A stretch of 46,583 nucleotides of DNA from Bacillota bacterium (GCA_021811425.1 JAJZPA010000003.1:1-46583); one strand, 5' to 3'. Positions 1 to 8,397 are shown, numbered from the stretch's first letter. Notes: a model not told the origin generated them from the letters alone. A program made the numbers and translations.

Positions 1-1
1 T

Positions 2-571
2 CGGTTTATCAGAGTAGGCCGGAGCCTCAGCGTTGAAGAACTCGGTGAATTATCGGGTATACCCGTTGAAAACATCCAGGCTTATGAACGAGGAATCACC
101 GAGCCGGATTTGGAAACATTGGAACGTCTGGCCGAAGCATTGAGTGTTACAGTGCGTTATTTCTTGGAGAAATCAGCCGATACGTTATCCATTGGAGCCC
201 GGATTCGCAAAGAGAGAGAGAAGCTAGGGATGACAGGAATTGCCCTAGCGGAGAAAGCAAACATCAGTCCTGCGATGGTGAGCCAATTGGAAAATGATCA
301 GGCGGAACCCTCTCTCGACACGCTTGAGAATGTGGCGAGTGCCTTGGGGGTCTCCGTCTGCTATTTCCTATTGGAACAGGAGGATGTGGAAAACCTTATT
401 TCCTCGCTGAATCCGGATGTTTTGTCCCTGCTTGGGGATCCTCGGGTGCAGGCCGTCCTCAGGGCTATCCGTGACTTTGAGTCTGGAGATTTAAAGTTCG
501 TTCTGAATTTTATCCAGTTTTTCAAACGTAACCGCGCCCTGCTGGGTTCGAATGGCAGACTTAAGGAGTAA
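2..571 (+). CDS. Tandem XRE-family HTH transcriptional regulator, 5' end cut by window edge
   Basis: The reading frame is open from base 2, so the true start lies outside the window; the TTG at 110 is internal. Two consecutive helix-turn-helix domains of the Cro/C1 (XRE) type are visible. The first is partial (SVEELGELSG, then AYERGITEPD). The second is complete (SIGARIRKEREKLGM, then MVSQLENDQAEPSLDTL). Both end in the typical ALGVSVCYFL-like helix that closes HTH_3 domains. A roughly 60-residue C-terminal tail with no recognised fold follows and may be a ligand or dimerisation segment. Double-HTH proteins of this kind are usually DNA-binding repressors or developmental regulators. The target is unknown; the same-strand oxidase gene starting at 910 and its long leader with inverted repeats are the nearest candidates. 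Confidence 0.85.
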   Translation, partial: RFIRVGRSLSVEELGELSGIPVENIQAYERGITEPDLETLERLAEALSVTVRYFLEKSADTLSIGARIRKEREKLGMTGIALAEKANISPAMVSQLENDQAEPSLDTLENVASALGVSVCYFLLEQEDVENLISSLNPDVLSLLGDPRVQAVLRAIRDFESGDLKFVLNFIQFFKRNRALLGSNGRLKE

Positions 572-604
572 TTTGTTGTCGCTTTGCAATCTGGAGGGTC
601 GGCT

Positions 605-628
605 AATTAGCTTTAACTAATTTTTTTT
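605..628 (+). terminator. Weak AT-rich hairpin with T-run after the HTH gene
   Basis: A 6-bp stem (605-610 with 617-622) is followed by an eight-T tract ending at 628, 34 bp after the regulator stop codon. The stem is entirely AT-rich except one pair, so termination may be inefficient. A second T-run lies at about 638-645. Confidence 0.4.
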
Positions 629-697
629 GCTTAGGCCTTTTTTTTAGCAGGAATTAAGAGAGTGATGTCGAAGTATATCTTGGTATTAAGAAAGAGT

Positions 698-733
698 TCA
701 TCGGATTTGAACCTAATAGTTCAAATCCGATGA
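698..733. promoter_or_regulatory. Perfect 15-bp inverted repeat in the long leader of the oxidase gene
   Basis: The arms at 698-712 and 719-733 are exactly complementary, separated by 6 nt. There is no T-run on either side, so it does not look like an intrinsic terminator. It lies about 175 nt before the start at 910 and 130 nt after the HTH gene, so it may be an operator or an RNA hairpin. A second small dyad, TTGCG-6nt-CGCAA at 860-875, sits just upstream of the ribosome-binding site. Confidence 0.5.
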
Positions 734-909
734 TGTATCGCTCGCTAAGACCAATTAAACAGCCCCAGTACGCCTATTTTTTTGAACCATAATTTAGTAT
801 TAGTGTAAATTAATTGAACATATGCGGACTGGGCTCTCAAGGGGGTGGTGTCTGGAAACTTGCGAATTTACGCAAAACGAACAAATAGATACGAAAGGGA
901 GAGAATAGG

Positions 910-3615
910 ATGAAAAACAATTTATCAACGGCTCAAATGTCACGGGTCAAGGGGATCTTTAGTGAACGTGTACGCTTTAACAAAGTGGAGAGAATTTGTT
1001 ATTCTCACGACATGGGCATCATGCCTGACCAAATTCGGAACCTGATCGAATGTACTCCGGATGGCGTAGCGCAACCGACCAGTGTGGAAGAGGTTATCGC
1101 TTTGGTCAAGGTGGCCAAGGAAGAAAGAATTCCCCTTGTGCCGCGGGGGGCCGGTAGTGCCGGGTTTGGTGGCAGTGTTCCTGCTAAAGCGGGTATTGTT
1201 GTCGACTTCGTGCGCATGAATAAAATTCTTGATATCGACACGAAAAGCATGACCGCTACGGTAGAGCCAGGCGTTATTTGGACGAACTTGGAACAAGAAC
1301 TTAACCAGCGGGGTCTGGCATTAAGGGCATTCCCTTCTAGCTCAAACAGTTCTACTGTTGGCGGTTGGGTGGCACAGGGAGGAAGTGGCTACGGTAGTTA
1401 CGAATTTGGGGATTGCAGCCAGAATGTCGTAGCAGTTGATGTGGTATTGCCGAACGGAGAGCTAAAGACATATACAGGGGATGCCCTGCAGAACGTCTAT
1501 AGTTTATGTGGAATTACGGGCTTTATTGTGAAAGTTACCATTAGTACTCGTGAGCTGGATGAAGAAAGTGTCATGCTGTCTGCTTTCCCGGATCTTGAAA
1601 AGGCAGCGGGATTTCTCAAAGGGTTGTCTGGGGAGAAGGTAGGGGTTTGGAATGTGAGTCTGGCGACGCCTGCCTTTACGGCGCTGAAACAAAAAGCCTT
1701 AGAACACTATGTGCTGCCCGAAGACGAATACTTGGTCACGATGGTGTTTCCTAAGCCTAGACGATCTGCGGTGGAAAACCAGATACGCCGCTTGACAATG
1801 TCCAATGGCGGCAAAGTCATGCGGGAAAAATTAGCGGTCGAGGAATGGGACGACAAGTTTTATCCAATGCGCTTTAAAAAACTGGGGCCAACCTTGGTGG
1901 CAAGCGAAGTCGTAGTCCCGATCAAGGGAGTCGAGGAGTTCGTTGGGCAAGTCGAACGCAAGTTTAAAGGTGATTTTGCCCTTGAAGGAACAATGGTTGG
2001 GTCTGATCACATCTCGATCTTAGGTTTTATGCTTACGGATGAACGAAAACTCGGGTTCCCCTTGGCTTATGCCTGTGCACTCGATGTCATTGACGGTGGG
2101 GAAAAAGTCGGAGGCCATGTGTTTTCAGTTGGCATGTACTTTACGGACAGGGCGAAAAGTTTTTACGGAGAAGAACAGCTTCAACGCATCTGGAATTTCA
2201 AACAAGAAATTGACCCGAAAGGCATCATGAATCCTGGAAAAATCGTCCCTCCTTCCCTGGATAAACAATCTCCGACCAAAATGCTCTCTGCAGCGATGAA
2301 AGTAGCGAATGCTGGAAGCGGCGTTATTGGCTTGGCCGGTAGGTTGCTCACGAAATGGCAAAAGGGAGAGTTTGCTTCTCCCCTTGATGAGGAGTTGACA
2401 GATGATACGTTTGCCTGCGCGATGTGCGGCTATTGCCGCAATGTCTGCACAGTATTTGACGCGGTGCCTTGGGAGAGCAATTCTCCGCGAGGCAAGTATT
2501 TCATCCTCAATCAATATATCAAAGGCAAAATTCCCATGGATGACGAAGTGGGCAAGGCCCTTTATCCTTGTACAACCTGCAAGAAATGTGATACGGTTTG
2601 CCAAGTCCGTTCCCACAATGCCCATCACTGGATGTCTTTGCGGTTTGAATTTAACAAGAATAAGCTGCACAACACGGGCCTAGAGATCATCCGTAGCAAT
2701 GTTTTGAACACGGGGAATTTTTGGGGTGTGCCGGCAGAAGATAGGTTGAAGTGGCTGGATGTGCCCACTCAGACTCATGGCAAAGTCGCTTACTGGTCGG
2801 GCTGCTGGGCTTCTACGATCATGGATAACATGGCTCAAAATGCGACCAGAATCCTGCATCATTTGGGGATACCGTTTGTCCATTACGGTGAGCGGGAACG
2901 CTGTTGTGGTCTGTACCTGGCATTGGGTGGCTACAAGCAGGACTTCAAGGACTTAGTGAGGCGCAATTTGGAGATGTTTAACGAGTCAGGGATTGATACT
3001 ATCGTTTTCTCCTGCCCCGGATGTTACGCCACGTTCAACGAAAACTATCCCCAGATGGCGTTGGAGATGGGCATTGAGTGCAACATCCGATTTAAGCACA
3101 TTGTGGTCTATCTGAGTGAGCTGATTGCCGATGGCAGCCTGAAATTCGCTCAATCGATCAACAACACCATCACTTACCACGATTCCTGTCATGTTGGCCG
3201 CTGGTTTGGCCACTATGAGGAACCACGCAGTGTTATTCGGGCGATTCCGGGACTGGAATTTCGGGAAATGGAGCATGTCAAAGAGCAGGGCCTCTGCTGC
3301 GGCCTGGTATCTGCCTTTGATTCCCTGGCTTCTGTTCAGCACAGTGGGATCAAACGGGTTCAGGAAGCGGAGGCGACGGGTTCCGAATGGCTGGTGACCA
3401 ATTGTGCGGGATGTGGTTCACAGTTCAACGCGACTTGTCACGCCATGGGTACAAAGGTGCAGCAAATGGATCTGACGGAGTTGGTAGCGCGTGCCCTCGG
3501 CATTCAAACCGTGGATCCTTCGGCTAAAGTCGGGGCCTATATGGCTCAATGTGTCGAGTTACTCCAAGACAGCGTCTTAGCACCCATCGTTGTTCCGGCT
3601 GAAGCGAGTAAATAG
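910..3615 (+). CDS. Fused FAD-linked oxidase / (Fe-S) CCG-domain oxidoreductase (glycolate oxidase or D-lactate dehydrogenase type)
   Basis: This 901-residue protein joins a GlcD-like flavin half to a GlcF-like iron-sulfur half. Residues about 40-220 form the FAD_binding_4 domain (RGAGSAGFGGS and SSNSSTVGGWVAQGGSGYGS). The FAD-oxidase C-terminal domain ends near the GIMNPGKIVPP motif at about residue 440. Two 4Fe-4S motifs follow at C503/506/509/513 and C554/557/560/564. Two CCG domains come next (CCGLYLALGG and CPGC; CCGLVSAFDS and CAGCG). The family oxidises 2-hydroxyacids such as D-lactate or glycolate and passes electrons to quinone or electron carriers at the membrane face. The start follows a purine-rich GAAAGGGAGAG. 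It is transcribed alone and ends at a strong hairpin. The exact substrate cannot be read from sequence; a LarA-type racemase lies 3.5 kb downstream. Confidence 0.9.
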   Translation: MKNNLSTAQMSRVKGIFSERVRFNKVERICYSHDMGIMPDQIRNLIECTPDGVAQPTSVEEVIALVKVAKEERIPLVPRGAGSAGFGGSVPAKAGIVVDFVRMNKILDIDTKSMTATVEPGVIWTNLEQELNQRGLALRAFPSSSNSSTVGGWVAQGGSGYGSYEFGDCSQNVVAVDVVLPNGELKTYTGDALQNVYSLCGITGFIVKVTISTRELDEESVMLSAFPDLEKAAGFLKGLSGEKVGVWNVSLATPAFTALKQKALEHYVLPEDEYLVTMVFPKPRRSAVENQIRRLTMSNGGKVMREKLAVEEWDDKFYPMRFKKLGPTLVASEVVVPIKGVEEFVGQVERKFKGDFALEGTMVGSDHISILGFMLTDERKLGFPLAYACALDVIDGGEKVGGHVFSVGMYFTDRAKSFYGEEQLQRIWNFKQEIDPKGIMNPGKIVPPSLDKQSPTKMLSAAMKVANAGSGVIGLAGRLLTKWQKGEFASPLDEELTDDTFACAMCGYCRNVCTVFDAVPWESNSPRGKYFILNQYIKGKIPMDDEVGKALYPCTTCKKCDTVCQVRSHNAHHWMSLRFEFNKNKLHNTGLEIIRSNVLNTGNFWGVPAEDRLKWLDVPTQTHGKVAYWSGCWASTIMDNMAQNATRILHHLGIPFVHYGERERCCGLYLALGGYKQDFKDLVRRNLEMFNESGIDTIVFSCPGCYATFNENYPQMALEMGIECNIRFKHIVVYLSELIADGSLKFAQSINNTITYHDSCHVGRWFGHYEEPRSVIRAIPGLEFREMEHVKEQGLCCGLVSAFDSLASVQHSGIKRVQEAEATGSEWLVTNCAGCGSQFNATCHAMGTKVQQMDLTELVARALGIQTVDPSAKVGAYMAQCVELLQDSVLAPIVVPAEASK

Positions 3616-3657
3616 AATTGGATGAAGCCAAGTTTTCCTTAATGGTCGGCAAATATA

Positions 3658-3692
3658 GTTTAAGGATCGCCTCAATGAGGCGGTCCTTAAAC
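3658..3692. terminator. Bidirectional terminator between convergent genes
   Basis: A 16-bp stem (3658-3673 with 3677-3692, one G-U/A-C position) has a 3-nt loop. It serves the oxidase gene on the plus strand and abuts the 3' end of the small minus-strand gene at 3711. Confidence 0.8.
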
Positions 3693-3710
3693 TTGGTGTT
3701 TTCCTGACTA

Positions 3711-3959
3711 TTATTGGCTGACGAAAGTGATGGCGCGGATCGGGATACGCACAACGGGACGAATACCGTCAATCGGGGTGCCGACGTTGGAAAAGAGCAG
3801 TGCGTTGGTTAAGACGGCATTTCCGTCTTGGAGGCCTCCGAAGTTACCGGTCCAGAAGCCACTGTCCATGCCGATTCTGAGTGCAGCACCAATGGGATAG
3901 GTGTCAAAAAGCCCGACAATGAAGGGTACTGGTGCAAAAGGTACGCCAAACAACGCCAT
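3711..3959 (-). CDS. Conserved-looking small hydrophobic protein of unknown function
   Basis: An 82-residue protein starting MALFGVPFAP and ending IRAITFVSQ. The ATG at 3959 is chosen because AGGGG lies 7 nt upstream; a TTG two codons earlier is too close to it. The sequence is rich in Gly, Phe, Val, Pro and Ile, with no charged clusters, no cysteines and no predicted signal peptide. The even composition with GMDSGFW, GNFGG and GTPIDGIRP turns suggests a beta-rich folded protein rather than a membrane helix. It is a single gene facing the oxidase and ending at the shared terminator. I do not recognise the family. The reasons for calling it real are the good RBS, clean boundaries and non-random composition. 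Confidence 0.6.
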   Translation of the reverse strand: MALFGVPFAPVPFIVGLFDTYPIGAALRIGMDSGFWTGNFGGLQDGNAVLTNALLFSNVGTPIDGIRPVVRIPIRAITFVSQ

Positions 3960-4307
3960 AAACAAACCCCTTTTCCTGCTAGATTTGGCTGTTTGATTCA
4001 GCCTAGAAGATAAGAGGGCTCGTTTTGTCTTTGAGTTTCGGGAAGCAATCGGCTGATGTCCCTTCTCTATACCATTATATCGAACTTGTCTTCAAGGGTT
4101 CCTAAGATCAACAGATCAACGAAAAATATTTATCGTGAAGCAAAAGCCGATCGGCGGCAGTGCCTCAGCATTAAATAATGGCAAGAAGCTTCAAGAGGTT
4201 ATTGATACCACCAAGAATGGGATTAAACGCCTTCGTCATAAATGCTCCGGCTGGAACTCATGCTTGTGGTATAATAAGACTGAGATCCCAAGAAGGAGAT
4301 GTTGCTA
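3960..4307. other. Intergenic stretch with no convincing gene
   Basis: About 350 bp lie between two divergently oriented genes. It must hold promoters for both the minus-strand small gene and the hemolysin III gene, but no strong -35/-10 pair stands out. A 61-codon frame from a GTG at 4135 has no RBS and low-complexity content, so it was not called. Confidence 0.5.
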
Positions 4308-4961
4308 TTGTCAGGTTTAAGCATGAAAGAACCGGTTAACACGATTACCCATCTGATTCCGTTTGTTGCGGGAATCATTGGCTTGATCTTCCTGATTGAT
4401 TTATCCCGACATGATCTTTCAAAGATTGTGACCATGAGTATTTTTGGAGTCAGTGTCATTTTGTTGTACGGGGCAAGCTCTCTCTACCACTGGGTGAGCA
4501 CAACGGCAGAAAAAGAACGGATTCTGAGGAAGTTAGATCATATTGCGATTTATTTTCTCATCGCCGGCTCCTATACGCCTGTGTTTTACTACGGTTTGCA
4601 AGGAACCTGGAGATGGGCGATGCTCGCCGCAGTGTGGATATTAGCCATCACGGGCATGGTGCTCAAGATCTGGTTTATCAACATGCCCCGCTATGTTTCC
4701 ACGGCTTTCTATCTTACGTTGGGGTGGGTCGCTCTGGTTCCCTTTTTTAAGTTAGTGCAGAGCCTGCCGTTGGGAGCGATACTTCTAATGGCTATGGGTG
4801 GGGTTGCCTACACCATTGGAGCAGTGATCTACGCTACGAAGATCTTAGACTTTGTTCCTAAAAAATTTGGTTTTCACGAGATATTCCACTTGTTTACGGC
4901 GGCAGGAACCATTATCCACTTTATCATGATGCTCATCTACATTATGCCGTTAAGCCAGTGA
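4308..4961 (+). CDS. Hemolysin III family (HlyIII/YqfA-like) seven-helix membrane protein
   Basis: The protein begins EPVNTITHLI, has about seven hydrophobic segments, and carries the family motifs: SSLYHW after helix 2, LDHIAIYFLIAGSYTP in helix 3, and GFHEIFHLF before the last helix. The conserved His/Ser/Asp residues match the zinc-site pattern shared with adiponectin/PAQR receptors. Length (about 217 residues) is normal for the family. AAGGAG at 4293-4298 directly touches the ATG at 4299, so I prefer the TTG at 4308 with a 9-nt spacer; an ATG at 4323 is another option. The biochemical role of bacterial HlyIII proteins is poorly defined, with membrane homeostasis proposed. It is monocistronic. 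Confidence 0.88.
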   Translation: MSGLSMKEPVNTITHLIPFVAGIIGLIFLIDLSRHDLSKIVTMSIFGVSVILLYGASSLYHWVSTTAEKERILRKLDHIAIYFLIAGSYTPVFYYGLQGTWRWAMLAAVWILAITGMVLKIWFINMPRYVSTAFYLTLGWVALVPFFKLVQSLPLGAILLMAMGGVAYTIGAVIYATKILDFVPKKFGFHEIFHLFTAAGTIIHFIMMLIYIMPLSQ

Positions 4962-4996
4962 TGAAGCAATCAGCTCGATTCAAGACATGCGGGAAC

Positions 4997-5218
4997 CTAT
5001 TTGTCTGACGGCCTCTTCTTTACCGTTGAGCCGGGTTCTGCCAGTGGATTAGGAGGGAATTTACGCAGCCCAGTTTGATCCTGCATTTCAAGTTGGATTT
5101 TTGTGGCGCAGTTTTCACAGATGAAGGGATAGAGTGGATTATGTGCGATCGCTTTGAAATCTCTGTGACTTTCATGGATAGGCTTGACGGATCCACAGAC
5201 TTGACAGCGGACTTCCAT
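4997..5218 (-). CDS. Small zinc-ribbon protein, DUF2197 (YlaI-like)
   Basis: A 73-residue protein starting MEVRCQVCG. Four cysteines in two CxxC pairs (C5/C8 and C34/C37) form a treble-clef or zinc-ribbon site. The tail is basic and proline-rich. The ATG at 5218 is preceded by AGGAGAGGG about 9 nt upstream; a GTG two codons earlier overlaps the RBS. The family is widespread in Bacilli and Clostridia with no known function. It is convergent with the HlyIII gene, with only 35 bp between them. A cre-like site lies just upstream at 5238-5251. Confidence 0.7.
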   Translation of the reverse strand: MEVRCQVCGSVKPIHESHRDFKAIAHNPLYPFICENCATKIQLEMQDQTGLRKFPPNPLAEPGSTVKKRPSDK

Positions 5219-5237
5219 GAACACCCTCTCCTTTAAT

Positions 5238-5251
5238 CGGAAGCGCTTACA
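5238..5251 (-). promoter_or_regulatory. Candidate catabolite-responsive element (cre-like)
   Basis: On the minus strand this reads TGTAAGCGCTTCCG and fits 13 of 14 positions of the CcpA cre consensus TGWAARCGYTWNCW. It lies about 20 bp upstream of the DUF2197 start, where binding would repress. The call rests on the motif match alone. Confidence 0.35.
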
Positions 5252-5340
5252 CCCCGGAGGAAACTCCTGGTTCCTGCTCTAGTGTATTCCACCTATACCT
5301 TAGACGCTAGCAGATAACTGACTAAAAGGCTTAGGATGGT

Positions 5341-5388
5341 GGGACAGGTTCTCCTGATTCTCTGGTAGAGAAGCAGGAGAACCGTCCC
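5341..5388. repeat. Long hairpin of the GGGAC-GGTTCTCCTG type
   Basis: The arms 5341-5356 and 5374-5388 pair with a single bulged base. The loop contains a nested 6-bp stem (5358-5363 with 5367-5372). It lies in the 280-bp gap between divergent genes and is not followed by a T-run. Similar GGGACGGTTCTCC dyads are, from general knowledge, dispersed in clostridial genomes. A comparable TGTCCC/GGGACA hairpin is at 10545-10577. Confidence 0.55.
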
Positions 5389-5507
5389 TGCGCTTACCTG
5401 TGGTTACCTGTGATTATGTTTTCCGGGGCTGAAGGAATCTCTTTGTTGGCGCCGAATTCCTTTACAAGTTTAGGTGCGGGCGACTACTTGTAAGGGGGAT
5501 GAAGCGG

Positions 5508-6941
5508 ATGCAGGTGAGGCGAGCCGGAGCGAGCGTCAATCTGGTGTTTGCCGGGGTACTATTTTTTATTCAGATGCTTCTTTTGACATTGACTGCGATT
5601 AATGTTCAGGCGGTTCCTCCTGCAGCAGCGGCGGAAGGGCGACGTTTTGCCGAACTCGTCCACCAGGGTGAGCTGGCTCAGGCGGGAGCGGTGAAAGCCC
5701 AAATTGAACAAAGGTTATTTGGGGCGATCAAAGAAAAAGTTGCTGCCCAAATGGAGGAGGCAGTTCGGGCCAAGGCTGAAGGGGAAACGTTGCTCTATCT
5801 GCAAAAATCTGCCGGTTATGGGGCGGTGAGGAACATGCTTGAGGGTCTGAGCCAGCTAGGTGCTGCGGAGTCTGTTAAGCAGTTGATGACAAAGTTAGAT
5901 AAGACTGAGGCTGCAAGGATACGACAAAGCCAAGAGGAACTTCAACGCCAGGCAGCGCTCAAGGCAGTGGAACGAGTCATTTACACCGGGCCGGTCCAGC
6001 ATATCTTTTTCCATCCGCTAATTGCCTACCCAGAACGCGCCTTTGATGGAGATTTGGAGGAAAAAGGGTACAATGATTGGTTCGTGACTGTGCCGGAGTT
6101 TCGCAAAATCCTGGAAAGCCTCTACCAGAAAAACTTTATCCTTATCGATATCCATACCCTTTATGAAGAAAAGACAGAGAATGGTAAGAATGCTCTCATT
6201 CCAAAGCCCCTTAAACTTCCCAAAGGTAAAAAGCCTTTGATTCTCTCTGTTGATGATCTTAATTACTACCAATACATGATGCGTAATGGGAATGTGTATA
6301 AGCTGATCCTGGATGACACGGGAAATATTGCCACCTATTCGCTTAATCCCAGTGGGCAAGCCGTTATATCTAAGGACAATGAGATCATACCGATCCTCGA
6401 TCAATTTGTACGCGAACATCCGGACTTTTCCCTGGATGGGGTCAAAGGAGTGATAGCCCTGACCGGATATGAGGGAGTGTTAGGCTATCGCACGAATGAG
6501 CGCGAATCCCCATCCTATGCTGAGGAACGCCAGCAGGCCCTGGCTGTGATCAAAGGCCTCAAAGAGACAGGCTGGTCCTTTGCCTCGCACGGATATGGGC
6601 ACCTTAATGCCCGCAGTATTTCCCTTGCTTCTTTGCAGGGAGATACCCGGCGCTGGCTTGAAGAAGTCGAGCCCTTGATCGGCCCGACAGATGTTTACAT
6701 TTATCCGTTTGGCTCATCAGTCTTGCCCGGAGATCCAAAGTTTCAATTTCTGCTCAACTCCGGGTTTAGGGTGCTTTGTTCGGTCGGGCCGAATCCCTAT
6801 ATGAAATTCGGTTCAGACTATCTCATGATGGATAGGCGGCACATGGATGGGATTGCTTTGCATTACGAGGCAGCTTTAGTAAAGGATTTGTTTGATGCGC
6901 GGGAGGTGATTGATCGTATTAGGCCGCCGTTCCGCCCGTAA
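5508..6941 (+). CDS. Secreted polysaccharide deacetylase family protein (NodB-like domain)
   Basis: The N-terminus (MQVRRAGASVN followed by a long hydrophobic stretch ending AAAAEG) is a signal peptide or anchor. About 120 helical, charged residues come next, then a carbohydrate-esterase-4-like region from about residue 150. Its metal and catalytic motifs are degenerate but recognisable: SVDDL in place of TFDDG, HGYGH as the His pair, and YIYPFGSS near the C-terminus. Such enzymes remove N-acetyl groups from peptidoglycan or surface glycans outside the membrane. The ATG at 5508 has GGGGG about 9 nt upstream; the ATG at 5499 abuts it and is less likely. It is monocistronic. The non-canonical first motif leaves the substrate open. 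Confidence 0.8.
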   Translation: MQVRRAGASVNLVFAGVLFFIQMLLLTLTAINVQAVPPAAAAEGRRFAELVHQGELAQAGAVKAQIEQRLFGAIKEKVAAQMEEAVRAKAEGETLLYLQKSAGYGAVRNMLEGLSQLGAAESVKQLMTKLDKTEAARIRQSQEELQRQAALKAVERVIYTGPVQHIFFHPLIAYPERAFDGDLEEKGYNDWFVTVPEFRKILESLYQKNFILIDIHTLYEEKTENGKNALIPKPLKLPKGKKPLILSVDDLNYYQYMMRNGNVYKLILDDTGNIATYSLNPSGQAVISKDNEIIPILDQFVREHPDFSLDGVKGVIALTGYEGVLGYRTNERESPSYAEERQQALAVIKGLKETGWSFASHGYGHLNARSISLASLQGDTRRWLEEVEPLIGPTDVYIYPFGSSVLPGDPKFQFLLNSGFRVLCSVGPNPYMKFGSDYLMMDRRHMDGIALHYEAALVKDLFDAREVIDRIRPPFRP

Positions 6942-6990
6942 TTGAGGCAGGGCATCTCTATAATACAAGCACAAGTCCAACATAAGTAAA

Positions 6991-7041
6991 AGTACAAGCC
7001 AAGCATAAGTACAAGCCAAGCATAAGTACAAGCCAAGCATA
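6991..7041. repeat. Three perfect tandem copies of a 17-bp unit upstream of larA
   Basis: Units at 6991-7007, 7008-7024 and 7025-7041 are identical (AGTACAAGCCAAGCATA). They are flanked by degenerate partial copies on both sides (about 6966-6990 and 7046-7060). The array ends 38 bp before the larA start codon, inside its 5' untranslated or promoter region. Confidence 0.9.
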
Positions 7042-7079
7042 AATGCGAGTACAAGTACAAACATTTGAGGGGGATTAAG

Positions 7080-8354
7080 ATGCTCAAAAGGTATTCGCTA
7101 AAATATGGTGATCAATCTATAAACTTTTCTCTTGATTCCAATTCGATCATTCAGGAGCTTTACCCCCAAGACATTGAGGCCATACAGGACGTCGAGTCAG
7201 AGGTCAATATGGTTCTCGATTATCCTTTGGCTTCCCGGCCTTTTGATGACTTGTTTGCTTCTGGGGACAAAATTACGATCGTAGCCAGTGACATTACTCG
7301 GCTGGTAAAACTTGATCAGTATTTGCCAACGCTTGTCAAACGCCTAAATGCACTAGGGATTCCGGATGAGGATATTCTCGTCTTGATTGCCACAGGCACG
7401 CATCGCGGCCAAACGGAAGAGGAGAAGAAAAAGATTGTCGGCGAGGAACTCTTTAAGCGACTCAAAGTGGTTGACCATGATTGTGACCGTTCTCCGATGA
7501 CGCATGTCGGTAAAACCGTACGGGGTACTGAAGTCTATGTCAATTCCCTGGTGGTTGAGCGGAAGGTCATTCTGACGGGGGGCATTGTCCATCATTTGAT
7601 GGCCGGTTTTGGTGGAGGTCGCAAGTCGATTGTACCGGGGGTGTCTAGCCGCCAAACGATAGCACTGAATCATTTGCATGCTTTGGACCCGGAGGCTGAG
7701 CGTTCCAATCCGTTGATTGGCGTCGGTGTCCTGGAAAACAATCCTCTTCATGAGGATATGGTCGATGCAGCCAGACTCGTTAACCCGGATTTTTTGGTCA
7801 ATGCGATCATTCATACGGATGGACGAATTGCTAAGCTTGTCGCCGGAGATTGGCTTGAGGCCTGGAATGCGGGCTGCCACTGGGCTGATCAGAAATATGG
7901 CATACCGATTCGGGAGAAAGCGGATTTGGTTATCGCGAGCTGCGGAGGATTTCCCAAAGATATTTCGCTCTACCAGGCGACGAAGACCTTGTTTAATGCA
8001 GTGTTAGCGGTTAAAGACGGTGGTACGATTCTTATGTTGGCGGAATGCCGCGAAGGGGCGGGTGCTGAGGCGTTTTTCGGATGGAGTGCTCCGTTAAAAG
8101 AGGGGCGTCTGGATCCGGAGCTGCGCCACAATTTTACCATTCCGGGTTACATTTTTTATGCAGCAGTAGAAGCCGCACACAAGGCCCGAGTGATTTTGTT
8201 GTCTCAGATTGATCCGGATCTTGTTCAACCGATGGGGATTCAGGGTGTGCGTTCTTTGGCTGAAGCTTTGGAAGTTGCGGACGTTAAGCAAACGCAGCGT
8301 ATTCTAGTGATGCCGTTTGGAGGGGCGACTATTCCACTATATACGAGCATCTAG
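7080..8354 (+). CDS. larA: LarA family nickel-dependent 2-hydroxyacid (lactate) racemase homologue
   Basis: A 424-residue protein of the LarA/DUF2088 family. Visible motifs are LIATGTHRGQTEEE (conserved histidine), HLMAGFGGGRKSIVPGV (the lysine that in Lactobacillus LarA carries the nickel pincer nucleotide) and NHLHALDP (metal-ligand histidine). The motif usually read as PDHTRP is SDITRL here, which may change substrate choice. Known LarA homologues racemise or epimerise various 2-hydroxyacids. LarB, LarC and LarE, which make the NPN cofactor, are not in the window. The ATG at 7080 has GAGGGGG six bases upstream. The 17-bp tandem repeats precede it, and a terminator follows at 8398. Interconverting lactate enantiomers would fit the GlcD/GlcF-type oxidase upstream, but the two are not co-transcribed. 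Confidence 0.85.
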   Translation: MLKRYSLKYGDQSINFSLDSNSIIQELYPQDIEAIQDVESEVNMVLDYPLASRPFDDLFASGDKITIVASDITRLVKLDQYLPTLVKRLNALGIPDEDILVLIATGTHRGQTEEEKKKIVGEELFKRLKVVDHDCDRSPMTHVGKTVRGTEVYVNSLVVERKVILTGGIVHHLMAGFGGGRKSIVPGVSSRQTIALNHLHALDPEAERSNPLIGVGVLENNPLHEDMVDAARLVNPDFLVNAIIHTDGRIAKLVAGDWLEAWNAGCHWADQKYGIPIREKADLVIASCGGFPKDISLYQATKTLFNAVLAVKDGGTILMLAECREGAGAEAFFGWSAPLKEGRLDPELRHNFTIPGYIFYAAVEAAHKARVILLSQIDPDLVQPMGIQGVRSLAEALEVADVKQTQRILVMPFGGATIPLYTSI

Positions 8355-8397
8355 ACAGAGCGTTTCTTATCTCCTATAATGTCTCTAGGCAGCGAAG

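Noticed and set aside
4135-4320. A 61-codon frame upstream of the hemolysin III gene
   Set aside because: GTG start without an RBS, no recognisable features, and overlap with the RBS of the next gene.
6961-7060. CRISPR-like array upstream of larA
   Set aside because: The units are directly tandem at 17 bp with no spacers and only three perfect copies; no cas genes are present.
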